A DNA stretch of 64,000 nucleotides, taken from contig JALHMY010000009.1 in assembly GCA_022843805.1 (NCBI GenBank), forward strand, positions 63,023 to 127,022. The letters are read 5' to 3'. This document shows positions 1 to 8,800 of the stretch, in pieces; within the stretch, counting starts at the first letter, position 1; each line of letters opens with the position of its first letter. The notes beneath the pieces were generated by a model, which did not search any database, was not told the origin of the DNA, and worked only from the letters and a program-made list of their open reading frames with translations. The translations under genes were made by a program, and so were the position numbers. The stretch is from Fuerstiella sp. (GTDB taxonomy: Bacteria > Planctomycetota > Planctomycetia > Planctomycetales > Planctomycetaceae).

Positions 1-2
1 TT

Positions 3-206
3 TCCAGCAAAGGTCGCGTTGTTGGCCAGTATTCCATCGAGCTGAGAATCGGCGACAAGCGATTTTTCATCATCGATAGTCGCTTGCCAAATGCCGCTGC
101 TTTTGTCGAAGCGGCTAAACAAAATGGTGTCGATGCCATTGCAATCGATCCGATGGACAGTGAGGCTCTCAAGGCTATATTGAAGGCTCAGGGAGTTCAC
201 TCATGA
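3..206 (+). CDS. C-terminal fragment of an unrecognised protein (5' end outside window)
   Basis: An open frame enters from the left edge and runs 67 codons to a TGA at 204-206. It overlaps the ATG of the next gene in an ATGA arrangement. That coupling and the shared strand suggest it is the first visible gene of the defence operon. The residues form a plausible alpha/beta fold (a basic beta stretch around GDKRFFIID, then an Ala-rich helix and a helix ending in LKAILKAQG). I do not recognise the family and too little is present to assign a function. The reading frame itself is well supported because it is open to the window edge and stops exactly at the coupled start codon. Confidence 0.6.
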   Translation, partial: SSKGRVVGQYSIELRIGDKRFFIIDSRLPNAAAFVEAAKQNGVDAIAIDPMDSEALKAILKAQGVHS

Positions 207-2293
207 CGCCAGTGAACGTCGCCCGGACCTTCTTTACCTCGGTCAACAAACTCAGCACCACTGACCGTGGACGCGTTATGGACTTTTTTGCAAAGTTCAT
301 GGAGGACCCATCCAGTCCCGGACTGAACTTTGAATCGATCCGCGGCGCAAGAGATTCCTCCGTCAAATCGGCCCGTATTACTCAGGACTTGCGAACCATC
401 CTGTTTCAGAAGAACGGACAGGCAACACTGCTGTATGCCGGGCACCATGAAGATGCCTACCGCTGGGCGGAAGGACGGCGAGTCGAGCATCATCCGATCA
501 CCGGTGCCTTACAAATTGTCGAATCCACGGAATCCGTTCAGGCCGCTCTGCCGGACCCTGTCACAATCCAGGCACCTCGCCTGTTCGCTGCTTATGACGA
601 CGAGTACCTGATTAGCCTGGGCCTGCCTCCGGACTGGCTCACAGTGCTACGTCAGATCACCAATGAGGATCAACTTCTGGGAGTTGCGACCCGTTTGCCA
701 GAGGAAGTCGCCGAACGACTGTTGACACTGGCCTCCGGTGAACTGGTAACACCTCCCGTGCCAGTGTCTCCGGATCTTCCGTTGGATCAGAGCGAAGACA
801 ATCAGCGGCGGTTTGTCGTCATCAAAGACTCCACTGAACTACAATCCATTCTCGATCGCCCGATCGAAGACTGGATTCGTTTTCTGCATCCATCGCAGCG
901 AAGCTTGATCACAAAAGACTATCGAGGCCCCTCAAGAGTCTCCGGGGCTGCAGGCACGGGCAAGACGGTGGTCGGAATGCATCGCGCCCGTGCCCTCGCC
1001 GCAAAAGGTCTGAAAGTGCTGATGACATCTTTCGTCGGCACACTGTGCCGCAACATTGAACGCAATATGGATGTGCTCTGTGCGTGCACGCAGCAGGAAT
1101 TTGACTCCACCGTTCGTGGTCGCATCACTGTCAACACGATCCACAAGATTGCATTGACGTTATTGAAGAAAGTTGACAGCCGGGTCAAGCCGGTCGATGA
1201 CGAACAGCTTGAGAAGATCCTGAGCCGACGCAATTCGCAGTCAGGATTCCTGTTCGAAACAGGATTCCCTCTGGCCGAATGGAACGGCGTGATTGATCCT
1301 CAGGGAATCCAGTCGTGGGAACAATACCGGAGTGCGCCCCGAACCGGACGAGGCAAGCCTCTCACTGTCAAACAACGCCGTGACGCATGGTCGATTTTTC
1401 AGGGGGCCATCGACGACCTGCGACAGCAGGCACTTTACACATGGTCGCAGATTTGCATCAAGGCCGTGGAACTGCTCGAAAGTGGTCAGGTTGAAAGTCC
1501 TTTTGACGCCGTCATTGTCGATGAGGTTCAGGACCTGCAACCGCAGGAACTCAGGCTGCTGGCGGCCCTGACAAACAAGGCTCCTGAAAACTTGATGCTG
1601 CTTGGTGACGCCGGACAGCGAATCTATCCCGGCGGCTTTAGTCTCAGTCGCCTGGGAATCGACGTCCGAGGCCGCTCGACGATTCTGCGGATCAACTACC
1701 GCACAACGGATCAGATTCGCCGTTTCGCCGACCAGTTGATACCACCGAAGACCGACGACTTCAATGAAGCCGTTGAGGACCGTAAATCTCGCAGTCTGCT
1801 CACCGGTCCAGTTCCACAACTGCATGGCTGTCGCACCGAACACGAGCAGCAACAGTTCGTTGTCCAGAGAATCCGTGATGCGATTGCCAAAGGTCTACAG
1901 CCGCGTGAGATTGCCGTCTTTGCGCGCTCACACAATCAATTGAAGGGCGTGGCCAAAGCTGTCGCGGACGCGGACATTGCCGTTCACAACGTCGGCGCGG
2001 GAAGCGAAGAAGGCGATTCCTCCGGAGTTAACTTCGCGACCATGCACCGAGCCAAGGGACTGGAGTTCAAGTTCGTCTTTGTCATCGGCTGCTCAAACGA
2101 CATTGTGCCGCATCGTTATACCCTGACTCAACTCACCGATCAGGCCGACATTGATGCGGGGCTCGAACGTGAAAGACAGTTGCTCTACGTCGCAATCACA
2201 CGAGCCCGAGACGAGGCGTTCATCACCTGGGTTGGTGAACCCTCTGAGTTCTTATTACCCCATATTCAGTCACAGAACGGAACGACGACATGA
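203..2293 (+). CDS. UvrD-like SF1 helicase with N-terminal ParE/RelE-like domain
   Basis: This 696-aa protein is a superfamily 1A DNA helicase/ATPase. Visible motifs are Walker A GAAGTGKT (about residues 247-254), Walker B VDEVQDL (about 438), the NYRTTDQ motif (about 497), TMHRAKGLEF (about 612) and the YVAITRAR motif VI (about 662). Residues 1-105 look like a ParE/RelE toxin fold: a DPSSPGLNFE stretch, a basic strand ending in LRTILF, then AGHHEDAYRWAEGR, which is typical of this family. The gene overlaps its upstream neighbour (ATGA) and the next helicase gene by four bases, so it is probably translated as part of one operon. UvrD-type helicases with a ParE-like head occur beside phage-defence methyltransferases; a nucleic-acid remodelling role in restriction is inferred. 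Whether the ParE-like part retains RNase activity is unknown. Confidence 0.88.
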   Translation: MTPVNVARTFFTSVNKLSTTDRGRVMDFFAKFMEDPSSPGLNFESIRGARDSSVKSARITQDLRTILFQKNGQATLLYAGHHEDAYRWAEGRRVEHHPITGALQIVESTESVQAALPDPVTIQAPRLFAAYDDEYLISLGLPPDWLTVLRQITNEDQLLGVATRLPEEVAERLLTLASGELVTPPVPVSPDLPLDQSEDNQRRFVVIKDSTELQSILDRPIEDWIRFLHPSQRSLITKDYRGPSRVSGAAGTGKTVVGMHRARALAAKGLKVLMTSFVGTLCRNIERNMDVLCACTQQEFDSTVRGRITVNTIHKIALTLLKKVDSRVKPVDDEQLEKILSRRNSQSGFLFETGFPLAEWNGVIDPQGIQSWEQYRSAPRTGRGKPLTVKQRRDAWSIFQGAIDDLRQQALYTWSQICIKAVELLESGQVESPFDAVIVDEVQDLQPQELRLLAALTNKAPENLMLLGDAGQRIYPGGFSLSRLGIDVRGRSTILRINYRTTDQIRRFADQLIPPKTDDFNEAVEDRKSRSLLTGPVPQLHGCRTEHEQQQFVVQRIRDAIAKGLQPREIAVFARSHNQLKGVAKAVADADIAVHNVGAGSEEGDSSGVNFATMHRAKGLEFKFVFVIGCSNDIVPHRYTLTQLTDQADIDAGLERERQLLYVAITRARDEAFITWVGEPSEFLLPHIQSQNGTTT

Positions 2294-5136
2294 CGTTTGC
2301 AGTTGGCTCGCTCGTCAAAGCACGAGAAAGAGAATGGGTCGTCCTGCCGGAATCCAGCGACGATTTCCTGATCCTGCGACCACTGGGTGGTACGGATGCG
2401 GAACTCGCGGGCATCGACACTGGCCTGGAAGCTGTCACCCACGCTTCGTTTGACCTTCCGCAGGTTTCACAGCTCGGCGACTTTCGCTCGTCTCAGCTTT
2501 TGCGAAATGCGATCAGACTTGGCTTTCGCTCCAGCGCTGGACCGTTCCGGTCCTTCGGTCGTATTGCCGTTGAACCGCGACCTTATCAGCTTGTCCCACT
2601 GTTGATGGCTCTCAAGCAGGATACCGTTCGAATGCTCATCGCCGACGACGTCGGTATCGGCAAGACCGTCGAAGCTCTATTGATTGCTCGTGAACTTCTC
2701 GATCGAGCCGAAATCCAGCGTTTCAGCGTCCTCTGCCCACCACACCTGGCTGAACAGTGGCAGGAGGAGTTGCGTGAAAAATTCCACATCGAAGCAGAGC
2801 TGGTCCTTAGCGGAACTGCCAAACGACTCGACCGCATCTGCGGCAATCGCTCCGTGTTTGAGGTCTTTCCGTTCACAATCGTTTCCATGGACTACATCAA
2901 GTCCGACTCCCGCCGCGACGACTTCATCCGTGCCTGTCCGGAAATGGTCATTGTCGACGAAGCTCATACGTGTGCTGCTCTTGGGCAAAAGGGCAAATCT
3001 AACACACGCCAGCAACGGCATCAGGTCATTCGGGCTCTGGCAAAGAAGGAGGATCGACACATGATCCTTGTGACAGCGACGCCACACAGCGGAAATGAAG
3101 AGGGATTCCGATCACTTCTGGCCCTCTTGAACGCGGACTTTGCCGATCTGCCGGATTCACTGGCCGGAGATGAGAACCGCAAACAGCGAGAACGACTGGC
3201 TCAGCACTTTGTCCAGCGTCGACGAGCCGACATCCGTCACTACCTGAAAACGGACACCGCGTTTCCGGACCGCATGGAGAAAGAAGAAACCTATCAACTG
3301 GGTAAGACGTCGCCCTACATGCAACTGCTGCTGAAGCTGCTGAAGTATGCACGCGAAGTCGTCAAAGATTCGGAGAACCTTTCAAAAGTACGTCAGCGAG
3401 TTCGCTGGTGGGCAGCTCTCGGCTTGCTTCGATCGCTAGCCAGTAGCCCCGCAGCGGCTGCGGCGACACTCCGCAGTAAGTCTAAAGCCATCACTGCAGA
3501 GACCGCCGCTCAGGTCGATGAAATCAGCCGACCGCTGGTATTCGACGAAGACGCCGATGATGCCGAAGGCCACGATGACATCGTGGTCGGTTCCGACACG
3601 GCAGATCTTGAGCAAGGCGATGACGCGATCACTCGGGAACGTCGTCGACTACTGGACTTGGCTCGTGAGGCGGACGCTTTGCAGGGAGATAACGATCCAA
3701 AGCTGAAGAAGGTTGTGACTCTCGTAAAGGCGTTGCTGAAGGAAGGGCACCGTCCGATCCTTTTCTGTCGCTTTATCGCGACCGCCGAGTACGTCGCCGA
3801 ACAGCTTCGAGAAAAGCTGTCGAAGAAAGAAACGGTCGTTTGTGTCACGGGCCTGATTGCTCCGGCGGAACGGGAAGAACGTATTCGGCAGTTGAGAGAT
3901 GTCGAGAGCTGCGTCCTCGTCTGCACGGACTGTCTCAGCGAAGGTATCAACCTTCAGCATGTCTTCGATTCCGTAATTCACTACGACCTCAGCTGGAACC
4001 CGACGCGTCACGAACAGCGGGAAGGTCGAGTCGACCGGTTTGGACAGCACAGCAAAGAAGTGAAGGTCATCACGTATTGGGGTGGCGATAACCAGATCGA
4101 CGGCGTCGTGCTGAATGTGTTGATCGAAAAGCACAAACGAATTCGCAAGGCGACCGGTGTCTCTGTGCCGGTTCCAACGTCCAGCAATGCGGTTCTGGAA
4201 GCTCTCTACGAAGGCCTGCTGCTTCGAAACAGAAATCCTGAACAGATGCTGCTGTTCGATGACGATGAGCTGAAGCCGAAGACCAAAGAATTCGACGACG
4301 AATGGCAGAATGCTGCAGATCGCGAACAGAAGAGTCGTTCGCTTTTTGCCCAGCATTCCATCAAAGACGACGAAGTCTTTCAGGAAGTCGCTGCAGTCCG
4401 AAACGCCATTGGTTCGTCGGATGATGTTACAAACTTCATGGCAACGGCGACGCAGGCACTACTTGGCTCTGTTTCGGAAGCAAAAGGCCGTTATCGATTC
4501 AACTTCGCGGATTCCAGCCGAGCCGTCCGGGAAGCAATCGGCAATCGTGAGCAGTTCTTCGCTCGCATGGATCCAAGTATCAGTGCCGACGAAATCTACC
4601 TCAGTCGTACCCATCCCATCGTGGACGGTCTGGCAACGTATGTTTTGGATACTGCTCTGGATTCGGCAGTCGATCACAGCCAGCGATCCGTCGCAGCTCG
4701 ATGCGGCGTGATCTACACGTCTGCCGTGGAGACTCGAACAACGTTGCTGCTGGTTCGATTCCGTTACCACATCCTGACAACCACAAAGGAAGAGACGACA
4801 GCACTGCTGGCCGAAGATTGTCAATTGGTTGGTTTCACCGGTGCCCCCGACAAAGCCGAATGGCTGACACAGGAGCAGGCTGACAATCTTTTGTCTGCAA
4901 CCCCGGAACAGAACGTCAACGACGACACAGCGAAGAACTTCATTCAACGAGTGCTAACAGGCTTTGATCCGCTTCGTTCAAAGTTGAATGACATTGCCAT
5001 TGAACGCGGCAAAGAACTTCTGAAAGCCCACCGTCGAGTCCGCCAGGCCTCAGGCCGTCGTAACGTCAAACACGACATCGAACCCCAAGTGCCACCGGAT
5101 GTTCTGGGACTGTACGTATTTCTGCCGCTGGATTGA
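2290..5136 (+). CDS. SNF2-family helicase, DISARM DrmD-like
   Basis: A 948-aa SF2/SNF2 ATPase of the RapA/HepA style. It has RPYQLVPLL upstream of Walker A DDVGIGKTVEA (about residues 116-126), a DEAH box VDEAHTC (about 221), LVTATPHSGNEEGF (motif III), VCTDCLSEGINLQ (motif V) and HEQREGRVDRFGQ (motif VI). Such proteins move along double-stranded DNA rather than unwind it. The length, the RapA-like core and the position upstream of a giant Eco57I/PglX-like methyltransferase resemble DrmD of class 1 DISARM. DrmA and DrmB, the defining DISARM proteins, were not found in the window, so I call it DrmD-like only. The ATG lies inside the end of the UvrD gene (4-nt overlap), indicating translational coupling. 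Confidence 0.85.
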   Translation: MTFAVGSLVKAREREWVVLPESSDDFLILRPLGGTDAELAGIDTGLEAVTHASFDLPQVSQLGDFRSSQLLRNAIRLGFRSSAGPFRSFGRIAVEPRPYQLVPLLMALKQDTVRMLIADDVGIGKTVEALLIARELLDRAEIQRFSVLCPPHLAEQWQEELREKFHIEAELVLSGTAKRLDRICGNRSVFEVFPFTIVSMDYIKSDSRRDDFIRACPEMVIVDEAHTCAALGQKGKSNTRQQRHQVIRALAKKEDRHMILVTATPHSGNEEGFRSLLALLNADFADLPDSLAGDENRKQRERLAQHFVQRRRADIRHYLKTDTAFPDRMEKEETYQLGKTSPYMQLLLKLLKYAREVVKDSENLSKVRQRVRWWAALGLLRSLASSPAAAAATLRSKSKAITAETAAQVDEISRPLVFDEDADDAEGHDDIVVGSDTADLEQGDDAITRERRRLLDLAREADALQGDNDPKLKKVVTLVKALLKEGHRPILFCRFIATAEYVAEQLREKLSKKETVVCVTGLIAPAEREERIRQLRDVESCVLVCTDCLSEGINLQHVFDSVIHYDLSWNPTRHEQREGRVDRFGQHSKEVKVITYWGGDNQIDGVVLNVLIEKHKRIRKATGVSVPVPTSSNAVLEALYEGLLLRNRNPEQMLLFDDDELKPKTKEFDDEWQNAADREQKSRSLFAQHSIKDDEVFQEVAAVRNAIGSSDDVTNFMATATQALLGSVSEAKGRYRFNFADSSRAVREAIGNREQFFARMDPSISADEIYLSRTHPIVDGLATYVLDTALDSAVDHSQRSVAARCGVIYTSAVETRTTLLLVRFRYHILTTTKEETTALLAEDCQLVGFTGAPDKAEWLTQEQADNLLSATPEQNVNDDTAKNFIQRVLTGFDPLRSKLNDIAIERGKELLKAHRRVRQASGRRNVKHDIEPQVPPDVLGLYVFLPLD

Positions 5137-5195
5137 TCTTTCTTCGTGTTGCGGGGCAATCGGTCTCTTGTCGTCTCCAAACTGAACTCAGCGAA

Positions 5196-5783
5196 ATGTC
5201 AAAACACCCTTCATCACACATGGGCATCGGACGAGGCCGTTTCCGGAAGGCACTCCGGGCGGTGCTGCTTTCACAGCACGCGACGCCAAATGTGGAATCG
5301 CTGGTTCGTCAGGAACTGGGATGGAATTGTGTGTATTGCGGAGTCTCAGGCGAAGTGGAACGACTGCAACTGGACCATCTCTGGCCTGAGGCGGAAGGTG
5401 GATGCGTTGTTATCGGGAATGTTGTCCCAGCATGTCCAACCTGCAATTCGGATCGTCGCGAAACACCGTGGCAGCATTTCCTTCGATCATCAGAACGAGT
5501 CCGAAACCGTCGCGATGCTGAGCAGGTCGAACGTCAGATTGACACCATCACTGACTACATGAACCGGCACGATCAGGCTCGCCAGCCGGATCTTCATCAT
5601 GTCCTCAGCCCCGAAGAACGGGCTCTTCTGGCAGACTTCGATCTTCTCCTGTCGGCAATTAGTGATGGAGCACTGGCTCGAACCGGGTACAAAAAGAAGT
5701 CGTCAGTGAAGTTCAATGAGCCGTGTCAGATGTTTAACGAGCTTGTGAGCGTGGCAAAGTCATTTCAGAAAGACAGTTCCTGA
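5196..5783 (+). CDS. HNH endonuclease
   Basis: The protein from ATG 5196 is 195 aa. It carries a compact HNH/zinc nuclease centre: CVYCG (about residue 45), the LDHLWPEAEGG core with its DH pair (about 60), and ACPTCNSDR (about 78) with the second CxxC and the Asn. HNH domains cut DNA using one divalent metal; the two CxxC pairs bind a structural zinc. The frame is open back to a TTG at 5133 that overlaps the SNF2 stop. Codons 1-21 of that longer version do not look protein-like, so I prefer the ATG, although no clear Shine-Dalgarno sequence precedes it. It lies between the SNF2 helicase and the methyltransferase and is the best candidate for a cleavage subunit of this system. Confidence 0.8.
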   Translation: MSKHPSSHMGIGRGRFRKALRAVLLSQHATPNVESLVRQELGWNCVYCGVSGEVERLQLDHLWPEAEGGCVVIGNVVPACPTCNSDRRETPWQHFLRSSERVRNRRDAEQVERQIDTITDYMNRHDQARQPDLHHVLSPEERALLADFDLLLSAISDGALARTGYKKKSSVKFNEPCQMFNELVSVAKSFQKDSS

Positions 5784-5862
5784 TTGCGTTCACTTCATTC
5801 CCTCTGAGATTTCAAATCTCAAATTTCAAATCTTCGCTGCTTAGTCCTCCGGAAAGTCTGTC

Positions 5863-8800
5863 GTGTCCACACGATCAAAGAACCCCTTCTCCACCGTCAC
5901 CTCCTCCGGCATGCTTCTGCCATTGGACCTGCTGGTCCGTATTGCCGACGGTGACGCCAATCTGCCGGGCCTCACTCCTGATGCGTATCACCTGCGATCC
6001 GGAGAACGCCTGAACGAAGCCGCCAGCCGAGCAAGGACACAGTGCAAGGCGGCCTGGGATTCGTTTCGGCGAAAGCTGGCTGCTCTACCTGCATCAGACA
6101 CGGGCACAACACTCACACGCAACGAATGGCTGCTGCCGTTGTTTCAGGAGCTGGATTACGGTCGTTTGCAGCCAAAGCCAGCGATCGTCATCGATGAGAA
6201 GACTTATCCCGTCAGCCATCGCTGGGAGGAACACGTCCCGATTCATCTGCTGTCAGCAAAGATCCCGCTCGACAAACGCACGGCAGGAGTCGACGGAGCG
6301 GCCACTCGCAGCCCGTACAGTATGGTGCAAGAACTGCTGAACCGCAGCGGAAAGTTTCGCTGGGGCATGGTCTCGAACGGCCTCAAGCTGTATCTGCTCA
6401 GAGACAACAACAGCCTGTCGCGAGCGGCAAACGTCGAATTCGATCTCGAAGCCATGATGGACGGCGAAGTCTATGCCGACTTCATGCTCCTTTGGCTGCT
6501 TTGCCATCAATCGCGGGTCGAGATTCTGTCCACAGGGGTTGGTTCTCAGGCAACCAGAGAGAACTCAGAATCACAAGGTGCTGGCAAAAAAGGGAACGCC
6601 AAAGGCAAGGCCAGCGGCAAGACTGCGAAGTCAGCCAGCCGCAAGACGGGGAAGCTGCTGATCGAAGAAGATTATCCCGAGTCATCCGACGTCGACTCTG
6701 AATCCGATCTCGACGAACTGGATGAATCGGACGCTGTCGAGCTGCCGGAAACATCGTCGCGTCCGGATCCTTCATCCTGCTGGCTTGAACGCTGGACCAA
6801 AGAGGCCGAATCACGCGGTACGCGAGCCCGGGAGAAGCTGCGAAGCGGCGTGGAGAATGCCATCAATGCTCTGGGAGCCGGGTTCCTGGAGACTCGCGGC
6901 AATGAGCAGCTCAAACAGCGGCTGACGACAGGAACACTCGACAAGCAGGACTATTACCGGCAACTGCTCCGCATGGTCTATCGGCTGCTGTTGCTGCTGG
7001 TGGCCGAAGAGAAGAAGGACGAGAATGGCCAGAACCTGCTGCATCCGCTGGGAACACCAGAATCCGTCCGCCAGCGATACGCAAAGTTCTATTCCGTCGG
7101 ACGTCTGCGAGATCTCGCGGGCTTGCGTCGAGGGACTTCGCACACGGATTTGTTCGAATCACTGAAAGTGCTGTTCGAAAAACTGCGAGAAGGCTACGAA
7201 CCGCTGGGAATCCCCGGTCTCGGTTCCTTCCTGTTCTCCACGACAGCGACACCGGATCTCGACAACGCTCATTTATCCAACGTCGCGATCCTGGAGTGCT
7301 TCAGGCATCTGAGTTACACCGACGACGTCAGTAAGAGCCGTCGAGTCGTCGACTTCGGCAACCTCGGCAGCGAGGAACTCGGCAGCGTCTACGAGTCCCT
7401 GCTGGAACTGCATCCGAAGATCAATACCGACAAAGGCCCATTCATTCTCGACAGTGCTGCCGGATCCGAACGCAAAACAACCGGCAGCTACTACACTCCG
7501 ACATCGCTCATCAACTGCCTGCTCGATTCTGCATTAGACCCGGTCGTCAACGACGCCATCAACGTCAATGATGCTACTGAAGCCGAACGCCGTCTGCTGA
7601 ACCTAAAAGTCTGCGATCCCGCTTGCGGAAGTGGCCACTTCCTGATTGCCGCCGCCGAGCGACTTGCTGTGCATCTCGCACGGCTTAGAACCGGCGACGA
7701 TCAACCACCGACGATGGTTGTCCAGCACGCCAAACGAGACATCATCGGTCGTTGCATTTACGGGGTCGACCTGAACCCGATGGCCGTTGAGTTGTGCAAG
7801 GTCAGCCTATGGATGGAGGCACTGGATCCCGGTCGACCGTTGTCGTTCCTCGACCACCACATCCAGTGCGGCAACAGCTTGCTTGGTACAACACCCGCAT
7901 TATTAAAAGAGGGCATTCCCGACGATGCCTTCAATCCAATTGAAGGTGACGTCAAGACTGTCTGTGCCGAACTAAAACGGCAGAACAAGCGAGAACGCCA
8001 GGACCGTGAACGCGGTCAGGGACTGTTTGAATTTGAGCCTTACATCAAGCTTGGCAATCTGCCGTCCGAGTTCTCACGCCTGTCGAGCAGCAGTGATGAC
8101 TCTGTCACGGATCTGGCTGCAAAAGAACGCCGCTACGCGGAACTGGTGAAAGACGCCAATTACCTTAACGCTAGGTTACTTGCTGATCTTTGGTGTGCCG
8201 TGTTTGTCTGGAAGAAAAACATCAGCGATCTTGGAAAGCTCTGCCCTACTGAAAACGATTTCCGCAAAATCGAAAACAACCCGCACAGCACGCTGCCGCA
8301 CGTGAAGTCCGAGGTCCGGCATCTGGCTGATCAGTACCAGTTTTTTCATTGGCATCTCGCCTTCCCAGACGTTTTTCAATTGCCGGAGGTAGCGGATAGG
8401 GCGGAGAACGAGCGGACTGGGTGGAGTCGCGGGTTCGATGTGGTGTTGGGAAATCCGCCGTGGGAGCGGTTGAAAGTTTCCGACATTGAGTTCTTCTCGC
8501 GCACCCGTCCCGACATTGCGGACATCTCGAACGCAGCAAAACGACGCAAGGCGATAGAGGAGCTTTCAGAGTCTGAAAAAGAGCTTAGCGACCTTTGGTC
8601 GGAGGAGTTGCGGATTGGAGCCGGTAAAGCCTCCTTCGTTAAATTTTCAAACGTGTTTCCGCTCACTGGGCTAGGGGAACTCAACACATTCGCTCTATTT
8701 GCCGAGGTTAATCGATCGTTGATTTCTCAGTGCGGACGTGCTGGGTTTATTATTCAGAGTGACATTGCAACAGGAAAAACCTATCGGCACTTCTTTGCCG

